Source of the DNA: DASQPA01 sp963756455
GTDB taxonomy: Bacteria; Acidobacteriota; Thermoanaerobaculia; Multivoradales; UBA5704
Direction of reading: 5' to 3'
Length of the DNA: 64,000 nt
Assembly: GCA_963756455.1 (NCBI GenBank)
Contig: CAVWNC010000003.1
Location: 1,426,001-1,490,000, forward strand
The notes beneath the pieces were generated by a model. That model was given only the letters and a program-made list of their open reading frames with translations. It did no database searches and was not told the origin of the DNA. Of this stretch, positions 23,684-32,785 are shown piece by piece (positions within the stretch are counted from its first letter, which is position 1; every line of letters begins with the position of its first letter). The position numbers and the translations under genes were made by a program.

Positions 23684-24822
23684 ATCTCACCAAGCTCTTG
23701 GCGCTCCGCGCCGAGTTGCCGGTCACCGAGCGCTACGCCTATCTGAACCACGCCTCGATCGGCCCTCTGCCGCAGCGCGCCGTGGAGCGGATCTCGGCCC
23801 TCGCCACGACGGTCGCGACCTCCGGCGACCGCTTCTGGCCGGAGCGCAACGCCCGGGCGGAGGAGGTGCGGCGCCAGGCCGCTCGCCTGATCGGCGCCAA
23901 GGACCCGCGCGAGGTCGCCTTCGTCGAGAACACCTCCTCCGGCCTCTCGCTGATCGCCGAGGCGCTCGACTGGCAGCCGGGGGACAGCGTCGTCGGCGTC
24001 GCCTGCGAGTTCCCCTCGAACGCCTATCCGTGGATGAACCTGGCGGCGCGCGGGGTCGTCTACCGCGCCGTCCCGGAGCGCAACGGCCGGGTGGACACCG
24101 ACGAGCTGCTCGACCTGATCGACGAGCACACCCGGGTCCTCGCCATCTCCTGGGTCGAGTACTCGAACGGCTTCCGCTTCGATCTCGCCCGGGTGGGCGC
24201 CTTCTGCCGGGCCTGCGGAGTGCTCTTCGTCGTCGACGTCATCCAGGGCCTGGGCGGTCTCGCCCTGGACGTCGAGCGCCAGAACGTCGACGTCGCCTGC
24301 GGCTCAGCCCACAAGTGGCTCCTGGGACCCGAGGGGATCGGCCTCCTCTACGTCTCCGACCGGGTGGTCGAGCGCCTGAGACCCCAGCGCGCCGGCTGGC
24401 GTTCGATGCGCGACCAGACGAGCTGGACCGAGCTCGACATCGACTGGGGACCGGGCGCCCAGCGCTACGAGAGCGGGACGCTCAACTTCCTCGGCATCCA
24501 CGCTCTGGGCGCCGCGCTCGAAATCTTTCTGGACCTGGGACCCACGGAGGTCGAGTCGCGGGTGCTCGCTCTCGCCGACCTGGCCGCCCGCGGGCTGGCG
24601 GAGCGCGGTTTCGCCGTCATCAGCTCGCGCCGCGCGGGCGAGACCTCCGGCATCGTCGCCGCCATCCATCCGAAAGTCTCCGCCGAGAAGCTCGTCGAGC
24701 GGCTCCTCGCGCGGGACATCATCGTCTCGGCTCGCGCCGGGCGCCTCCGTCTGTCGCCCCACGTCTACAACACCGCGGAAGAGATTCAGCGTCTGCTCGA
24801 CGAGGTTTCGCGACTCGGCTGA
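23680..24822 (+). CDS. Class V aminotransferase-fold PLP enzyme
   Basis: 380 residues. The PLP lysine is in SAHKWLLGPEGIG (about residue 212), preceded by the cofactor Asp in FVVDVIQGLG and by ENTSSGLSLIAEAL near the N-terminus. The pattern is the SufS/isopenicillin-N-epimerase-like branch (GTLNFLGIHALG). A cysteine desulfurase would need a catalytic Cys in the C-terminal third; I see none, so a desulfurase role is unlikely and an epimerase, lyase or aminotransferase on an unknown substrate is better. Coupled to the upstream membrane protein, suggesting a lipid or amino-acid linked pathway. Confidence 0.85.
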   Translation: MNLTKLLALRAELPVTERYAYLNHASIGPLPQRAVERISALATTVATSGDRFWPERNARAEEVRRQAARLIGAKDPREVAFVENTSSGLSLIAEALDWQPGDSVVGVACEFPSNAYPWMNLAARGVVYRAVPERNGRVDTDELLDLIDEHTRVLAISWVEYSNGFRFDLARVGAFCRACGVLFVVDVIQGLGGLALDVERQNVDVACGSAHKWLLGPEGIGLLYVSDRVVERLRPQRAGWRSMRDQTSWTELDIDWGPGAQRYESGTLNFLGIHALGAALEIFLDLGPTEVESRVLALADLAARGLAERGFAVISSRRAGETSGIVAAIHPKVSAEKLVERLLARDIIVSARAGRLRLSPHVYNTAEEIQRLLDEVSRLG

Positions 24823-24898
24823 AGGGCATCTGTCCCGTCCTACCCTCTTAAGGACACTACTCCTCTGGACATCCAAGAGAACCGGGGAGCGGCGATTC

Positions 24899-25894
24899 AT
24901 GGCGGACAGAGAGGCGCAAGGCTCCGTTTGGGGGGATCTCGTCGGCGGCTCGCCGGCGATGCGCGAGCTGCGCCAGCAGATCGAGCAGGTCGCCGCGACC
25001 GACGTCACCGTCCTCATCGAGGGAGAGTCGGGGAGCGGCAAGAGCCTGGTCGCCCAGGTTCTCCACCGCCTCGGGCGGCGCGCCGGCCGACCGTTCGTCC
25101 GTGTCGACGCCGGCGGGCTGGGCGAGGAGTTCTTCGACAGCGAGCTCTTCGGCTACCGGCCGGGGGTATTCCCCGAAGCGCCCGAGGTGCGCGAGGGTCT
25201 CGCCGGGGTGGCCGATGGCGGCACTCTCTTCTTCGACTCGGTCGACCGGCTGCCGGCGGACAGCCAGGGGAAGCTCGCCCGCTTCCTCGACTCCCGGCTC
25301 GTGCAGCCCTTGGGCGCGGCGCACCCAAGGCCGATCGACGTGCGCTTCCTGGCCACCAGCCGCATCGACCTCCGCGCGCAGGTGCGGGCCGGACGTTTCC
25401 GCTCCGATCTCTACTATCGCCTGCGGGGTTTTCTCCTGCGCGTGCCGAGCCTGCGCGACCGGTTGGAGGATCTGCCGGCCCACGTCGACCACCTGCTCGC
25501 CCGCTACGGTGCACGCTATGGCAAGGCGATCGCCGGCATCAGCCCGGCGGCCTTGGAGATCCTGCTCGCCCACCCGTTCGAGAACAATCTGCGCGAGTTG
25601 GAGAACGAGATCGAGCAGGCCGTGCTGCGCACCCCGTCCGGCCGGGCCTTGTCGCCCGAGTCCCTGCCCCTGACCGCGGCGACGGAGGGCGGCGGCGAGG
25701 TGAAGCTCCGCCAATACCGTCGTGAACAGGAACGGAGCATGGTCGTCGAGGCCCTCGAAGCGACCCACTGGAACGTCTCCGCCGCCGCCCGCCGCCTCGG
25801 GCTTTCGCGGGTCGGCCTCTCGAAGAAGATCAAGACCTTAGGCCTGCGCCGCCCCACCCTCCCGCTCGGCCGTCGCCGGGTCCCTCTCCGGTAA
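24899..25894 (+). CDS. Sigma54-activator-like AAA+ protein with degenerate motifs
   Basis: 331 residues: an AAA+ domain (about 14-240) and a C-terminal Fis-type HTH (WNVSAAARRLGLSRVGLSKKI). Walker A GESGSGKS (42-49) is intact. The loop that should read GAFTGA, needed to contact sigma54, is GVFPEA (89-94). Walker B is FFDSVD rather than L-D-E, losing the catalytic Glu. It has no receiver or sensor domain. It probably binds DNA and nucleotide without activating sigma54, perhaps like TyrR-type regulators working with sigma70. No sigma54 promoter was seen nearby. Confidence 0.83.
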   Translation: MADREAQGSVWGDLVGGSPAMRELRQQIEQVAATDVTVLIEGESGSGKSLVAQVLHRLGRRAGRPFVRVDAGGLGEEFFDSELFGYRPGVFPEAPEVREGLAGVADGGTLFFDSVDRLPADSQGKLARFLDSRLVQPLGAAHPRPIDVRFLATSRIDLRAQVRAGRFRSDLYYRLRGFLLRVPSLRDRLEDLPAHVDHLLARYGARYGKAIAGISPAALEILLAHPFENNLRELENEIEQAVLRTPSGRALSPESLPLTAATEGGGEVKLRQYRREQERSMVVEALEATHWNVSAAARRLGLSRVGLSKKIKTLGLRRPTLPLGRRRVPLR

Positions 25895-25898
25895 GGGA

Positions 25899-28784
25899 TC
25901 AGGGCGCGGGCCTCGGCCTCCTGCCCGGTCCGGCAGGGATGGCTCTCGGCATGGGGAGCGGCGGTTCCGGGGGGCGGAAGCTCAGGCGGGGGGTCTCGGC
26001 CAGCTTTCGGCGGGTCTCCAAGTCGTCGTACTCCAGGTCATAGCGGCGGGCTTCCAGGGTGCGCGACCGCGGCGCCGCTCCGGTGCCCCAGGCCCACAGG
26101 GCGCGATCGAATTCGGCCGGGGTCATCGAGCAGACCTCCGCCAGGGCTTCCGGGGTCGTCCTGCCGGCGGCGAAGGTATTGAGCAGGCGGGGGATCGCCC
26201 GGTCACCGCAACGGCTTTCGATGAAGGCGACGGCCCAGGCCGCCTCGTTGTAGGCGAGGCCCACCAGCTGTTCCTCGGCGAAGCCGCGGAGGATGGGCTC
26301 CAAAGTGGGAAACGAGAGGGCGTGGCCGCTGCCCGCCAGGTCCGGGAAGGGGTTGACCCGCCGCGTTCCCATCTCGATGTGCTGGGCCACCCCCTCCTGC
26401 ACCCAGTGCGGGGCCTGATCGTGGGTCAGAGCGGCGATCAGGGCATGGGCCAATTCGTGCGAGAGGATCGCCACGAGTGGCGGCGCGAGGCTCCGCTGCT
26501 CGGCGAAGGGGACCCGCATCTTGCCGTCGAAGAGGCCGACCACAGAGACGTCGCCGCCGAAGTTGGCTTCGAAGTCCGCGGCGGGGAAGAGGTGGACCTC
26601 GATGCGCTTCTCCGCCCCGCCCGCCATTTTGGCAGGGCGAGGGATATAGCTTTCGAGACGGAGGCGCTCCTCTTCGAGCACCCAGGCCACCTGGCGGGCA
26701 TAGCCTTTCTTTCCCTTGTCCGGGGGATAGCGCACCTCGAAGTGGTCGGAGCGGAAGCTGGCATAGGAGGCCGCGAGATCGCGGTCCATGACGAATTGCC
26801 GCCGGCGCCTTTGCCCGCGCGGCTCAGGAAGCTGGGAATCCGCCTTGTCGATCAGCTTGATGGCGGTGTCGAAGTCATCATCGGCGGCGATCAGCTCGGC
26901 CAAGTCGAAGAGCGTGGCGGTGGCGGGGCGGCGGCCGGCGATGTCGCTCTTCGCCAGTCGGATGAGGAGCTCGCGCGCCTCAGAGTCGCGCTCCAGCTGG
27001 TGGAGCGCCTTGGCGCGCAGGCGGATGAGGCTCGCCGGGGCGTCCTCGCCCGCGGCGGCCACCGGATCGGTGAGCGCGACGAGCTCGCTCCAGCGGCGTT
27101 CTTCGGCGAGGGCGTGGCCCGCCTGCGCGGCGAGACGGAGGAGGCGGGGCGGGAGCGCGCTCCCGGCGGCGGCCCGTGCCCGGACCGCCGGCAGAGCCGC
27201 CAGGGCCCGGGCGTCGTCCTCGTGGTTCCAGGTCCCGGCGTCTTCGAGGATGGCATCGACCGGCGCCAGCTCGGCGCCACCGGGGACGAGCAGCACCGCG
27301 CTCCCCAGGCTCAGGCGGAGCGCCTGGCCGCAGGTGGCGGCATGGATGCCGGTGGAGATGTCGGCGGGAAGGACCAGGGGCCGCCGGTCGCCCGCCGGCG
27401 CGACCCGGGCCTCCTCGGGAATCCCCAATTGGAAGAGGGGAAAGATGTTCGGGCGCGCCACGATGGCGGCGAGGGCCGGGCTCGCGAACAGATTGGCGCG
27501 CGGCACCGGCTCCAGCCGCCAGGCGTGACGCAGGAGACTTTCGGCGTCCTCCATGCGGCCTTCGCCGGCGGCGACCTGGGCGGCGTCGTACCAGGGCTCG
27601 GAGAGGCGCGAGCCCATCTCCACCATGCGCTTGAAGTCGGTCTCCGCCCGTTCGCTCTCGTCGGTCAAGGCCTCGGCGAACGCCGATTCGACCCGCAGGC
27701 CGTCGTCGTCCAAACCGTGGCGGAGGGCGAGGTCGTACTGCCAGCCGGTCTCGCCGCGTTTCACCCGCTGGAAGGCGAGGCGGGCGCGGAGGAGGTCGGT
27801 CAACGGCTGGGCCGCGATCTTCGGGAAGCCGCCGAGCAGAGTCGCGGCGCCGGCCAGGTCCCCCTCTTCCAATAGATACTGCGCCCGCCACAAGGCCTGG
27901 ATGTCGCGGAGGAGCGGGAGCGACGGGGTCAGGGGCCCGGCAAACCGCCGCTCGATCTCGGTCCGGTCGGCGCCCGCGGCCAGGGCGGCCCGCAGGGGTG
28001 CGAGGGGACCGAGGCGGTAGCGGGTCGCCGCCACAGACGGCCTGGCGGGTCCGGCAGATTCCGGTGCCGTGCGAGAGCGGCCCAGGGTCCAGGCTCCGAG
28101 GATGGCGCCGGCGAGGATCGCTGCGGCCGCCGAGGCGGCGCCGGCACCTCCCACGGCGAGCGCCGCGGTCCGGCGCCCGGCTCGCCGGAGCGCGAACGCG
28201 CCCGACGCTCCAAGGAGGAGAACGACGGCCGCCAACCCGAGCAGGGATCGTGGCGAGGTCCGCCCGGAAGAAGCTTGAGACGGCCGGACGGTGGGCGGCC
28301 CGGCGGCCGCCACCGGACCCGCGGCTCCAACGGGCAGGCCCGCGGAGAGCTCCGGCGCCGTCTCGACGGGCTCGGCGGCGATCCGCAAATCGGAGAGCTT
28401 GTAGTCCCCTTCCTCCACCAGGCTCAAGGTGAGGGTCTCGTCCAGCCCGGAGGCGAATTCGATTCCGAAGACCGCCTGCCCAGGGTCGAAGCGGCCGGGA
28501 GTGAGGAGCTGCCAGGAGGCGCCGTCCGCCGGCCCCACCCGCGCCGCGATCTCGGCCAGGGCCGCTTCCCGTCCCAGCGAGCGCAGCGGCGAGCCGGCCG
28601 CCAGGCGTTCCCACCAGGCCGCCGGTCCACCCGCGAGATAGGCGGCCGCGAGGCCGACCGCCACCCGTTCCGCCGCCGACAGGTCGCGCGGCTTCGTTTC
28701 CGCCAGAGCCGGCTCCAGGACCAGGAACACCAGCGCCAGGAAGACGGCCAGCCGCGAGAGGGCTCGCATGTTCATCGTCCCCAT
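25899..28784 (-). CDS. Large TPR protein with gluzincin (peptidase MA-like) domain
   Basis: 961 residues from the ATG at 28784; ATGs at 28775 and 28769 are alternatives. An N-terminal signal/anchor helix (LAVFLALVFLVLEPALA) is followed by a DUF-like region, a second and third helix at about 170-225, then TPR-like helices (about 260-650). The C-terminal domain has HELAH (about 773) and WVQEGVAQHIE, the two metal-ligand motifs of gluzincins. Likely anchored in the inner membrane with a periplasmic or cytoplasmic protease-like domain. It shares the metalloprotease-type domain with the 19209-22133 protein but not its propeller and barrel. Confidence 0.78.
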   Translation of the reverse strand: MGTMNMRALSRLAVFLALVFLVLEPALAETKPRDLSAAERVAVGLAAAYLAGGPAAWWERLAAGSPLRSLGREAALAEIAARVGPADGASWQLLTPGRFDPGQAVFGIEFASGLDETLTLSLVEEGDYKLSDLRIAAEPVETAPELSAGLPVGAAGPVAAAGPPTVRPSQASSGRTSPRSLLGLAAVVLLLGASGAFALRRAGRRTAALAVGGAGAASAAAAILAGAILGAWTLGRSRTAPESAGPARPSVAATRYRLGPLAPLRAALAAGADRTEIERRFAGPLTPSLPLLRDIQALWRAQYLLEEGDLAGAATLLGGFPKIAAQPLTDLLRARLAFQRVKRGETGWQYDLALRHGLDDDGLRVESAFAEALTDESERAETDFKRMVEMGSRLSEPWYDAAQVAAGEGRMEDAESLLRHAWRLEPVPRANLFASPALAAIVARPNIFPLFQLGIPEEARVAPAGDRRPLVLPADISTGIHAATCGQALRLSLGSAVLLVPGGAELAPVDAILEDAGTWNHEDDARALAALPAVRARAAAGSALPPRLLRLAAQAGHALAEERRWSELVALTDPVAAAGEDAPASLIRLRAKALHQLERDSEARELLIRLAKSDIAGRRPATATLFDLAELIAADDDFDTAIKLIDKADSQLPEPRGQRRRRQFVMDRDLAASYASFRSDHFEVRYPPDKGKKGYARQVAWVLEEERLRLESYIPRPAKMAGGAEKRIEVHLFPAADFEANFGGDVSVVGLFDGKMRVPFAEQRSLAPPLVAILSHELAHALIAALTHDQAPHWVQEGVAQHIEMGTRRVNPFPDLAGSGHALSFPTLEPILRGFAEEQLVGLAYNEAAWAVAFIESRCGDRAIPRLLNTFAAGRTTPEALAEVCSMTPAEFDRALWAWGTGAAPRSRTLEARRYDLEYDDLETRRKLAETPRLSFRPPEPPLPMPRAIPAGPGRRPRPAP

Positions 28785-28896
28785 CCACTCCGAAGTCTGC
28801 TGTGGAGCCCTCAGAATAGCAAAGACGGCTCGCGGCCGAGTCGGGGCCGAGTTTTCGAGGGGATCGGCGAGGGGTTTTCCGCGGGACAAAGGAAAA

Positions 28897-28920
28897 GGGC
28901 CCGGCTTCGAAGCCGGGCCC
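28897..28920 (-). terminator. Intrinsic terminator, perfect 24-bp palindrome
   Basis: GGGCCCGGCTTC/GAAGCCGGGCCC, a 12-bp perfect inverted repeat. On the minus strand it is followed by TTTTCCTTTG and lies 37 bp after the stop of the 28958-30232 gene; on the plus strand it is followed by TTCTTT, so it may work in both directions. Confidence 0.9.
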
Positions 28921-28957
28921 TTCTTTGGAAACTGCCGAAGAAACGACTGGCGCTGTC

Positions 28958-30232
28958 TTACTGGATGAGCGTGTGGCTCGCGGTGCAGGCGCTGTCGAGC
29001 TTGATGGCATCGAAGCCGACGCTGTAACGACCCAGCGCGCTCATCACCACCTCAACCCACGCCTGAGCCGCCGCCGGGTCTTCCGGCGGAACGCTGCCGG
29101 CCGCGGCAACCGTCGTGTTCAGGTCGAGGAACACCCAACCGAACTTGTACGGCACCGGGAACGCAGCGCCACCCACCGCCGTCGACTGCGCCTCCGCCGG
29201 GAACGGGATGATCCCGTTTTGCGGCGGCTGCGGCGACACCGGGAAGGTCTGCGGAACCTGTGGGTGCTCCTGCTCGTCGAAGATCACGATCTCTTCCTGG
29301 CCGAGGGGATACCAGGCCGGGGTCGTGCCGCACTTGAAGGCGCCCTGCTTGACCTTCGAGTCGCGCCAGACGACGAAGTTCGTGCCACCGCTGAACGGGC
29401 CACCGTTGATGAACCGCGCCGCGAAGTTGGTCGCGAGCGGCTCTCTGTTGTCGACCGCGGTCCAGTTGTCATACCGGCCGTAGAAGGTGTACTGACCGGC
29501 GACCGAGGTCTCCGGGTTCGTGGCCGAAGCCTCGATGTGGACGAGAGCATTGCCGTCCGCCCGGTTGGTGTCCGAGTCGACGTAGAAGTAGTCGCCCCAG
29601 AGGACGTTCTGGTTCGTCGCGTCGCCCGAGCCACCGGCGGCGAAGTAGCCCAAGTCACCCGGGAAGCGCAGGGTGCAGTTGTTGACCGTGTCGGCGGTCA
29701 CATAGCCGCGGGCGATGTTGTCGCCGTAGGCGAGACCCGCGCAGCCGCCGAGCAGGCTCGAGAACTGGCCGGTCAGCGAGGTCTGCAGGTGGGCGACGAA
29801 GCTCGCCGGCAGAGCGCCGGTCGGCAGCTGGCCGTTGCAGCTCGCGAAGTTGATGTCCTGCGAGAAGGTACCCTTCGGGCTGATGGTGTCGTTCGGGTCC
29901 TGCCCGGCCGAGGCGGTCTGCGGCAGGTTGCCGGCGAGGATGTCGCGCATGTTGATCGACTGCACGTCATAGCCGGTCAGATACACGTTGAAGTCGAGCA
30001 CCGGGACCGAGAGGTCGGACCACACGACGACGTGGGCGAGAACCGCGGTCGCCGAGGCGTTGTTGATCGAGAACAGGGTGGTGACCCCGTTCGTGTTGCC
30101 CAGATCGACCTCAAAGTAAGGAAGCAGAAGCGTCGCGCCCGGCACGTCATCGACCGTGCAGATGACGGCGTTCGCCGGTACAGCCAGCGCCAACAGGCAG
30201 GCCGCGGCCAGCAGAAGAGCAGCTGATCTCAA
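28958..30232 (-). CDS. Secreted beta-rich protein of unknown function
   Basis: 424 residues from the TTG at 30232, preferred because GGAAAGGAG lies 6 nt upstream and a clean signal peptide follows (SAALLLAAACLLALAVPANA). The mature part begins with VDDVPGATLLLPYFEVDLG, a motif I associate with secreted proteins of Acidobacteria, but no enzyme domain is recognised. The protein is rich in Gly, Asn and Thr with a few Cys, consistent with an extracellular beta-structured protein. It has its own strong terminator and is likely monocistronic. Codon choice is like its neighbours. Confidence 0.75.
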   Translation of the reverse strand: MRSAALLLAAACLLALAVPANAVICTVDDVPGATLLLPYFEVDLGNTNGVTTLFSINNASATAVLAHVVVWSDLSVPVLDFNVYLTGYDVQSINMRDILAGNLPQTASAGQDPNDTISPKGTFSQDINFASCNGQLPTGALPASFVAHLQTSLTGQFSSLLGGCAGLAYGDNIARGYVTADTVNNCTLRFPGDLGYFAAGGSGDATNQNVLWGDYFYVDSDTNRADGNALVHIEASATNPETSVAGQYTFYGRYDNWTAVDNREPLATNFAARFINGGPFSGGTNFVVWRDSKVKQGAFKCGTTPAWYPLGQEEIVIFDEQEHPQVPQTFPVSPQPPQNGIIPFPAEAQSTAVGGAAFPVPYKFGWVFLDLNTTVAAAGSVPPEDPAAAQAWVEVVMSALGRYSVGFDAIKLDSACTASHTLIQ

Positions 30233-30374
30233 GAGGGACTCCTTTCCGGGTATGGACCCGTTTGTGTGTCGCAAAGGTTCGCCCATAAAAGGCGAGCGTC
30301 CCCCCCGACGAGGTGGAAGTGCGGGGAGAGGGTATCACCTGAAGAGGCGGGGCGACAGCAAAAAGATAATTTCT

Positions 30375-31310
30375 TCACATTTCGGTGAGACAGGCGAGCA
30401 TCTTCCTCCGCATCGGAGCGAGGCTCGGGGACGGCCGCCCCTCCATGGCGAGCTGCACATAGAGGCCGCGGAGGAGGTGTTTCCAGTTCTCGCTGGTGGC
30501 GAAGCGCCGAGGATCGAGCTTCCCCTCGAAGAGGGTCTTGGCGTCGTGGAGGACGCGGTCCGCCAGGGCAGAGAGGGGGGCGCCGTCGAAATCCTCGCGG
30601 CGCACGAGGGAGGCGACCGCCTCCGCGAGGCGCTCGTCCTCGTCATGGGTGAAGACGCCGCCGGGGTTGTCCATCTTGCGGTCGATCGCGGCGAGGATCC
30701 GCCCCGGGTCGGCCGGCTGCAGATGGCGGCTGCGGCCGAGGAACTTGAGGAGGTCGGCGGTGTGGGCTGCCGAGTGCATCCAGCCCTTCTGAGGGTCGTA
30801 GCCGCGCACGTCCCTCTCCCCGTCCAGATACGTGAGGGCGGCGGTCAGGAGGGCGGCGGTCTCCTGGGGAGTGAGGAACGGCCGCTCGTTGTCGAGGGCG
30901 GCGAGGAAGGAGAGGTTCAAGGCCGAGAACGAGCGCAGGAAGACCGAATCGGTGCCGCTCTCGCCGAGGCCGACCTTCAGGTTGGCGCTCCAGACGGCGA
31001 GGAGCTCGCGCAACTCGGGCGGCGTGAGAAGCTTCTGTTGATACACCCACTCCTCGGCGATGCCGGCGGCGAATTCGTCCCGCAGCTCGGGATCGGGAGA
31101 CCCCAGGTAGCCCGACAGCTCGCCGAGAAGGGCGGCGGGCGACTCGCCCGCCGGCACCTTGTAGCCGCCGCGCACGATCTCCCGCCAGAAGGCCCGCGGG
31201 TGCGGCGGCGGGGCGGCCGCCGCCTCGGTACTTCCGGGGATGCCGGGGATGCCGGGGATGCCGGGAGCGCCGATCGCCGCCAGGAGGAAGAGGATGCCGA
31301 GGGCTCTCAA
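30375..31310 (-). CDS. Secreted DUF2785-like protein
   Basis: 311 residues from a TTG that overlaps the dehydratase stop (TTGA). It has a signal peptide (LGILFLLAAI) immediately followed by GAPGIPGIPGIPGS, an in-frame 9-bp repeat. The rest is helical, with DVRGYDPQKGWMHSAAHTADLL, a His-rich block resembling the DUF2785 family, and FATSENWKHLLRGLY near the end. Function unknown. Coupling to the PLP dehydratase gene is by overlap only and may be incidental. Confidence 0.7.
   Translation of the reverse strand: MRALGILFLLAAIGAPGIPGIPGIPGSTEAAAAPPPHPRAFWREIVRGGYKVPAGESPAALLGELSGYLGSPDPELRDEFAAGIAEEWVYQQKLLTPPELRELLAVWSANLKVGLGESGTDSVFLRSFSALNLSFLAALDNERPFLTPQETAALLTAALTYLDGERDVRGYDPQKGWMHSAAHTADLLKFLGRSRHLQPADPGRILAAIDRKMDNPGGVFTHDEDERLAEAVASLVRREDFDGAPLSALADRVLHDAKTLFEGKLDPRRFATSENWKHLLRGLYVQLAMEGRPSPSLAPMRRKMLACLTEM
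31234..31265 (-). repeat. 9-bp tandem repeat after the signal peptide of the DUF2785-like protein
   Basis: Units of GGGATGCCG on the plus strand, about three and a half copies, encode GIP tripeptides on the minus strand. It lies exactly at the expected signal-peptide cleavage region. Confidence 0.85.
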
Positions 31311-32272
31311 GGCAGCCGCCCCGCGAGGAGGGCGCTCATCGTCGGCCCATCGATGTTGCCGCCGGAAAGGATGACGCCCACCCGCCCCTCCTCGCGGACC
31401 GCGCCCGCGAGGAGAGCCGCCACTCCCAGCGCCCCCGAGGGCTCGACCACCAGCTTCATCCTATAGAAGAGGAAGCGGACGGCCTCGGCGATCGCCTCCT
31501 CGCTCACCGTCCGCATGTCGGACACGTACTCCCGGACGAGCGGAAAGGTGACCCCCCCCAGGGACGGCGTGCGGGTGCCGTCGGCGATCGTCTGCGGGTT
31601 GTGAACGGTTTGGAGAATGCCGGTGCGGAAGGAGCGGGTGGCGTCGTCGGCCAGCTCGGGTTCGATGCCGATCACCCGGCACTCGGGGTCGACGCCGCGG
31701 GCGGCGACCGCCGTGCCGGAGAGGAGACCGCCGCCGCCGCAGGGGGCGAGGAGCACGTCCAGGTGCTGGAGCTCCGCGAGCATCTCGAGGGCGACCGTCC
31801 CCTGGCCGGCGACCACCCGGCGGTCGTCGTAGGGCGGCACGACGTTGTAGCCGTGCTCCGCCTCCAGGGCGCGGGCGATCTCCTCCCGGCTCTCGGTCGC
31901 GGGGTCATAGAGCACCACCCGGGCGCCGTACCCCTCGGTCGCCGCCAGCTTGGTGGCCGAGGCGTTCTTCGGCATGACGATCACCGCCTGCACCCCCATC
32001 TCGCGGCAGGCGAGGGCGACGGCCTGGGCGTGGTTGCCGGACGAGTAGGCGATCACCCCCCGCCGCTTCTCCTCCGCGGAGAGCTGCGACACGGCGTTCC
32101 AGGCGCCGCGGATCTTGAAGGCGCCGATCCGTTGGAGGTTCTCGCACTTCAAGAACACCTGGGCGCCCGCGAGCTCGTCCAGGGTGCGCGAGGTGACGAT
32201 GGGGGTACGGTGGGCGACGCCACGCACCCGTAAGGCGGCGGCCTGGATCTCGGCAAAGAGGTCGTCGGACAT
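31307..32272 (-). CDS. PLP-dependent threonine/serine dehydratase (IlvA/serine racemase family)
   Basis: 321 residues from the ATG at 32272; another ATG at 32290 is possible and neither has a strong ribosome site. Fold type II motifs are clear: FKIRGA with the PLP Lys (about 53), SSGNHAQA, the phosphate loop CGGGGLLSG, and SGGNID near the end. There is no C-terminal ACT domain, so this is a catabolic (TdcB-like) or serine-racemase-like enzyme rather than the feedback-regulated biosynthetic IlvA. It would deaminate Thr to 2-oxobutanoate or Ser to pyruvate. Coupled to the secreted gene downstream. Confidence 0.92.
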   Translation of the reverse strand: MSDDLFAEIQAAALRVRGVAHRTPIVTSRTLDELAGAQVFLKCENLQRIGAFKIRGAWNAVSQLSAEEKRRGVIAYSSGNHAQAVALACREMGVQAVIVMPKNASATKLAATEGYGARVVLYDPATESREEIARALEAEHGYNVVPPYDDRRVVAGQGTVALEMLAELQHLDVLLAPCGGGGLLSGTAVAARGVDPECRVIGIEPELADDATRSFRTGILQTVHNPQTIADGTRTPSLGGVTFPLVREYVSDMRTVSEEAIAEAVRFLFYRMKLVVEPSGALGVAALLAGAVREEGRVGVILSGGNIDGPTMSALLAGRLP

Positions 32273-32785
32273 GGAGGGGGATTCTTCCATAGGTAGAGGA
32301 GCCGGGGCCTCTCCGGGGCACCTTTCTTCTTGGTCGGCTCAGGAGGAGGCCGGTTGGCCCCGTCGCTCGTTCCCATCGAGCCGTGCGGCGCTCTCAACGG
32401 GCCGAAAAACGCGCTAAACGCTCGAAAAACCCGCGAAACGCTCCGATCGGGCTCGCAACCAGCCCGCGAAACGCCAAAATCGACACGTGAGACCCGCGAA
32501 ACGGTCCGCAAACCGCCATATCGGCGCGAAAAACTCCCCACACGACCGATTCGCGAGTTTTTCGGAGCGCGAGCCGGCCTTATCGATCCGCGAGGCGGGT
32601 TTATCGACCGTTTGAGGCCCTTCCCGGTCCGCCAGGAGCCTCTCACGACCCACGAACGCGCCATTTCGGCGCCGGCATGTCTGTCGCAACCTTCCGACGG
32701 GGCCTCGCGACAACCTTTCCTACCGTCATCCTGGAGGGAGGCGGGAGGAACAGGTCCCCCCTGCCCGACATGCTAGAGTTTCCAC
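32273..32785. repeat. Intergenic region with interspersed CCCGCGAAACG repeats and an inverted repeat
   Basis: No gene is evident. CCCGCGAAACG occurs three times at 32430, 32463 and 32493, with related forms (GCTAAACGCTCG, CCGCAAACCG) nearby. CGAAAAACTC at 32527-32536 pairs with GAGTTTTTCG at 32555-32564 across an 18-bp loop. The spacing is irregular (33 and 30 bp), so it is not a CRISPR array. All frames read through this stretch give low-complexity, Arg-rich or Ser/Thr-rich peptides without family resemblance. Confidence 0.65.
32771..32779 (+). promoter_or_regulatory. Extended -10 element before the Uma2 gene
   Basis: TGCTAGAGT, 6 bp before the ATG at 32786. Transcription from it would give an essentially leaderless mRNA. 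No clear -35. Confidence 0.4.

Noticed and set aside
23680..24822. Cysteine desulfurase (SufS) annotation
   Set aside because: Fold matches, but I see no catalytic Cys in the C-terminal third where SufS has it.
32400..32564. Possible CRISPR array
   Set aside because: Only three repeats of 11 bp at unequal spacing, no cas genes and no unique spacers of uniform length.
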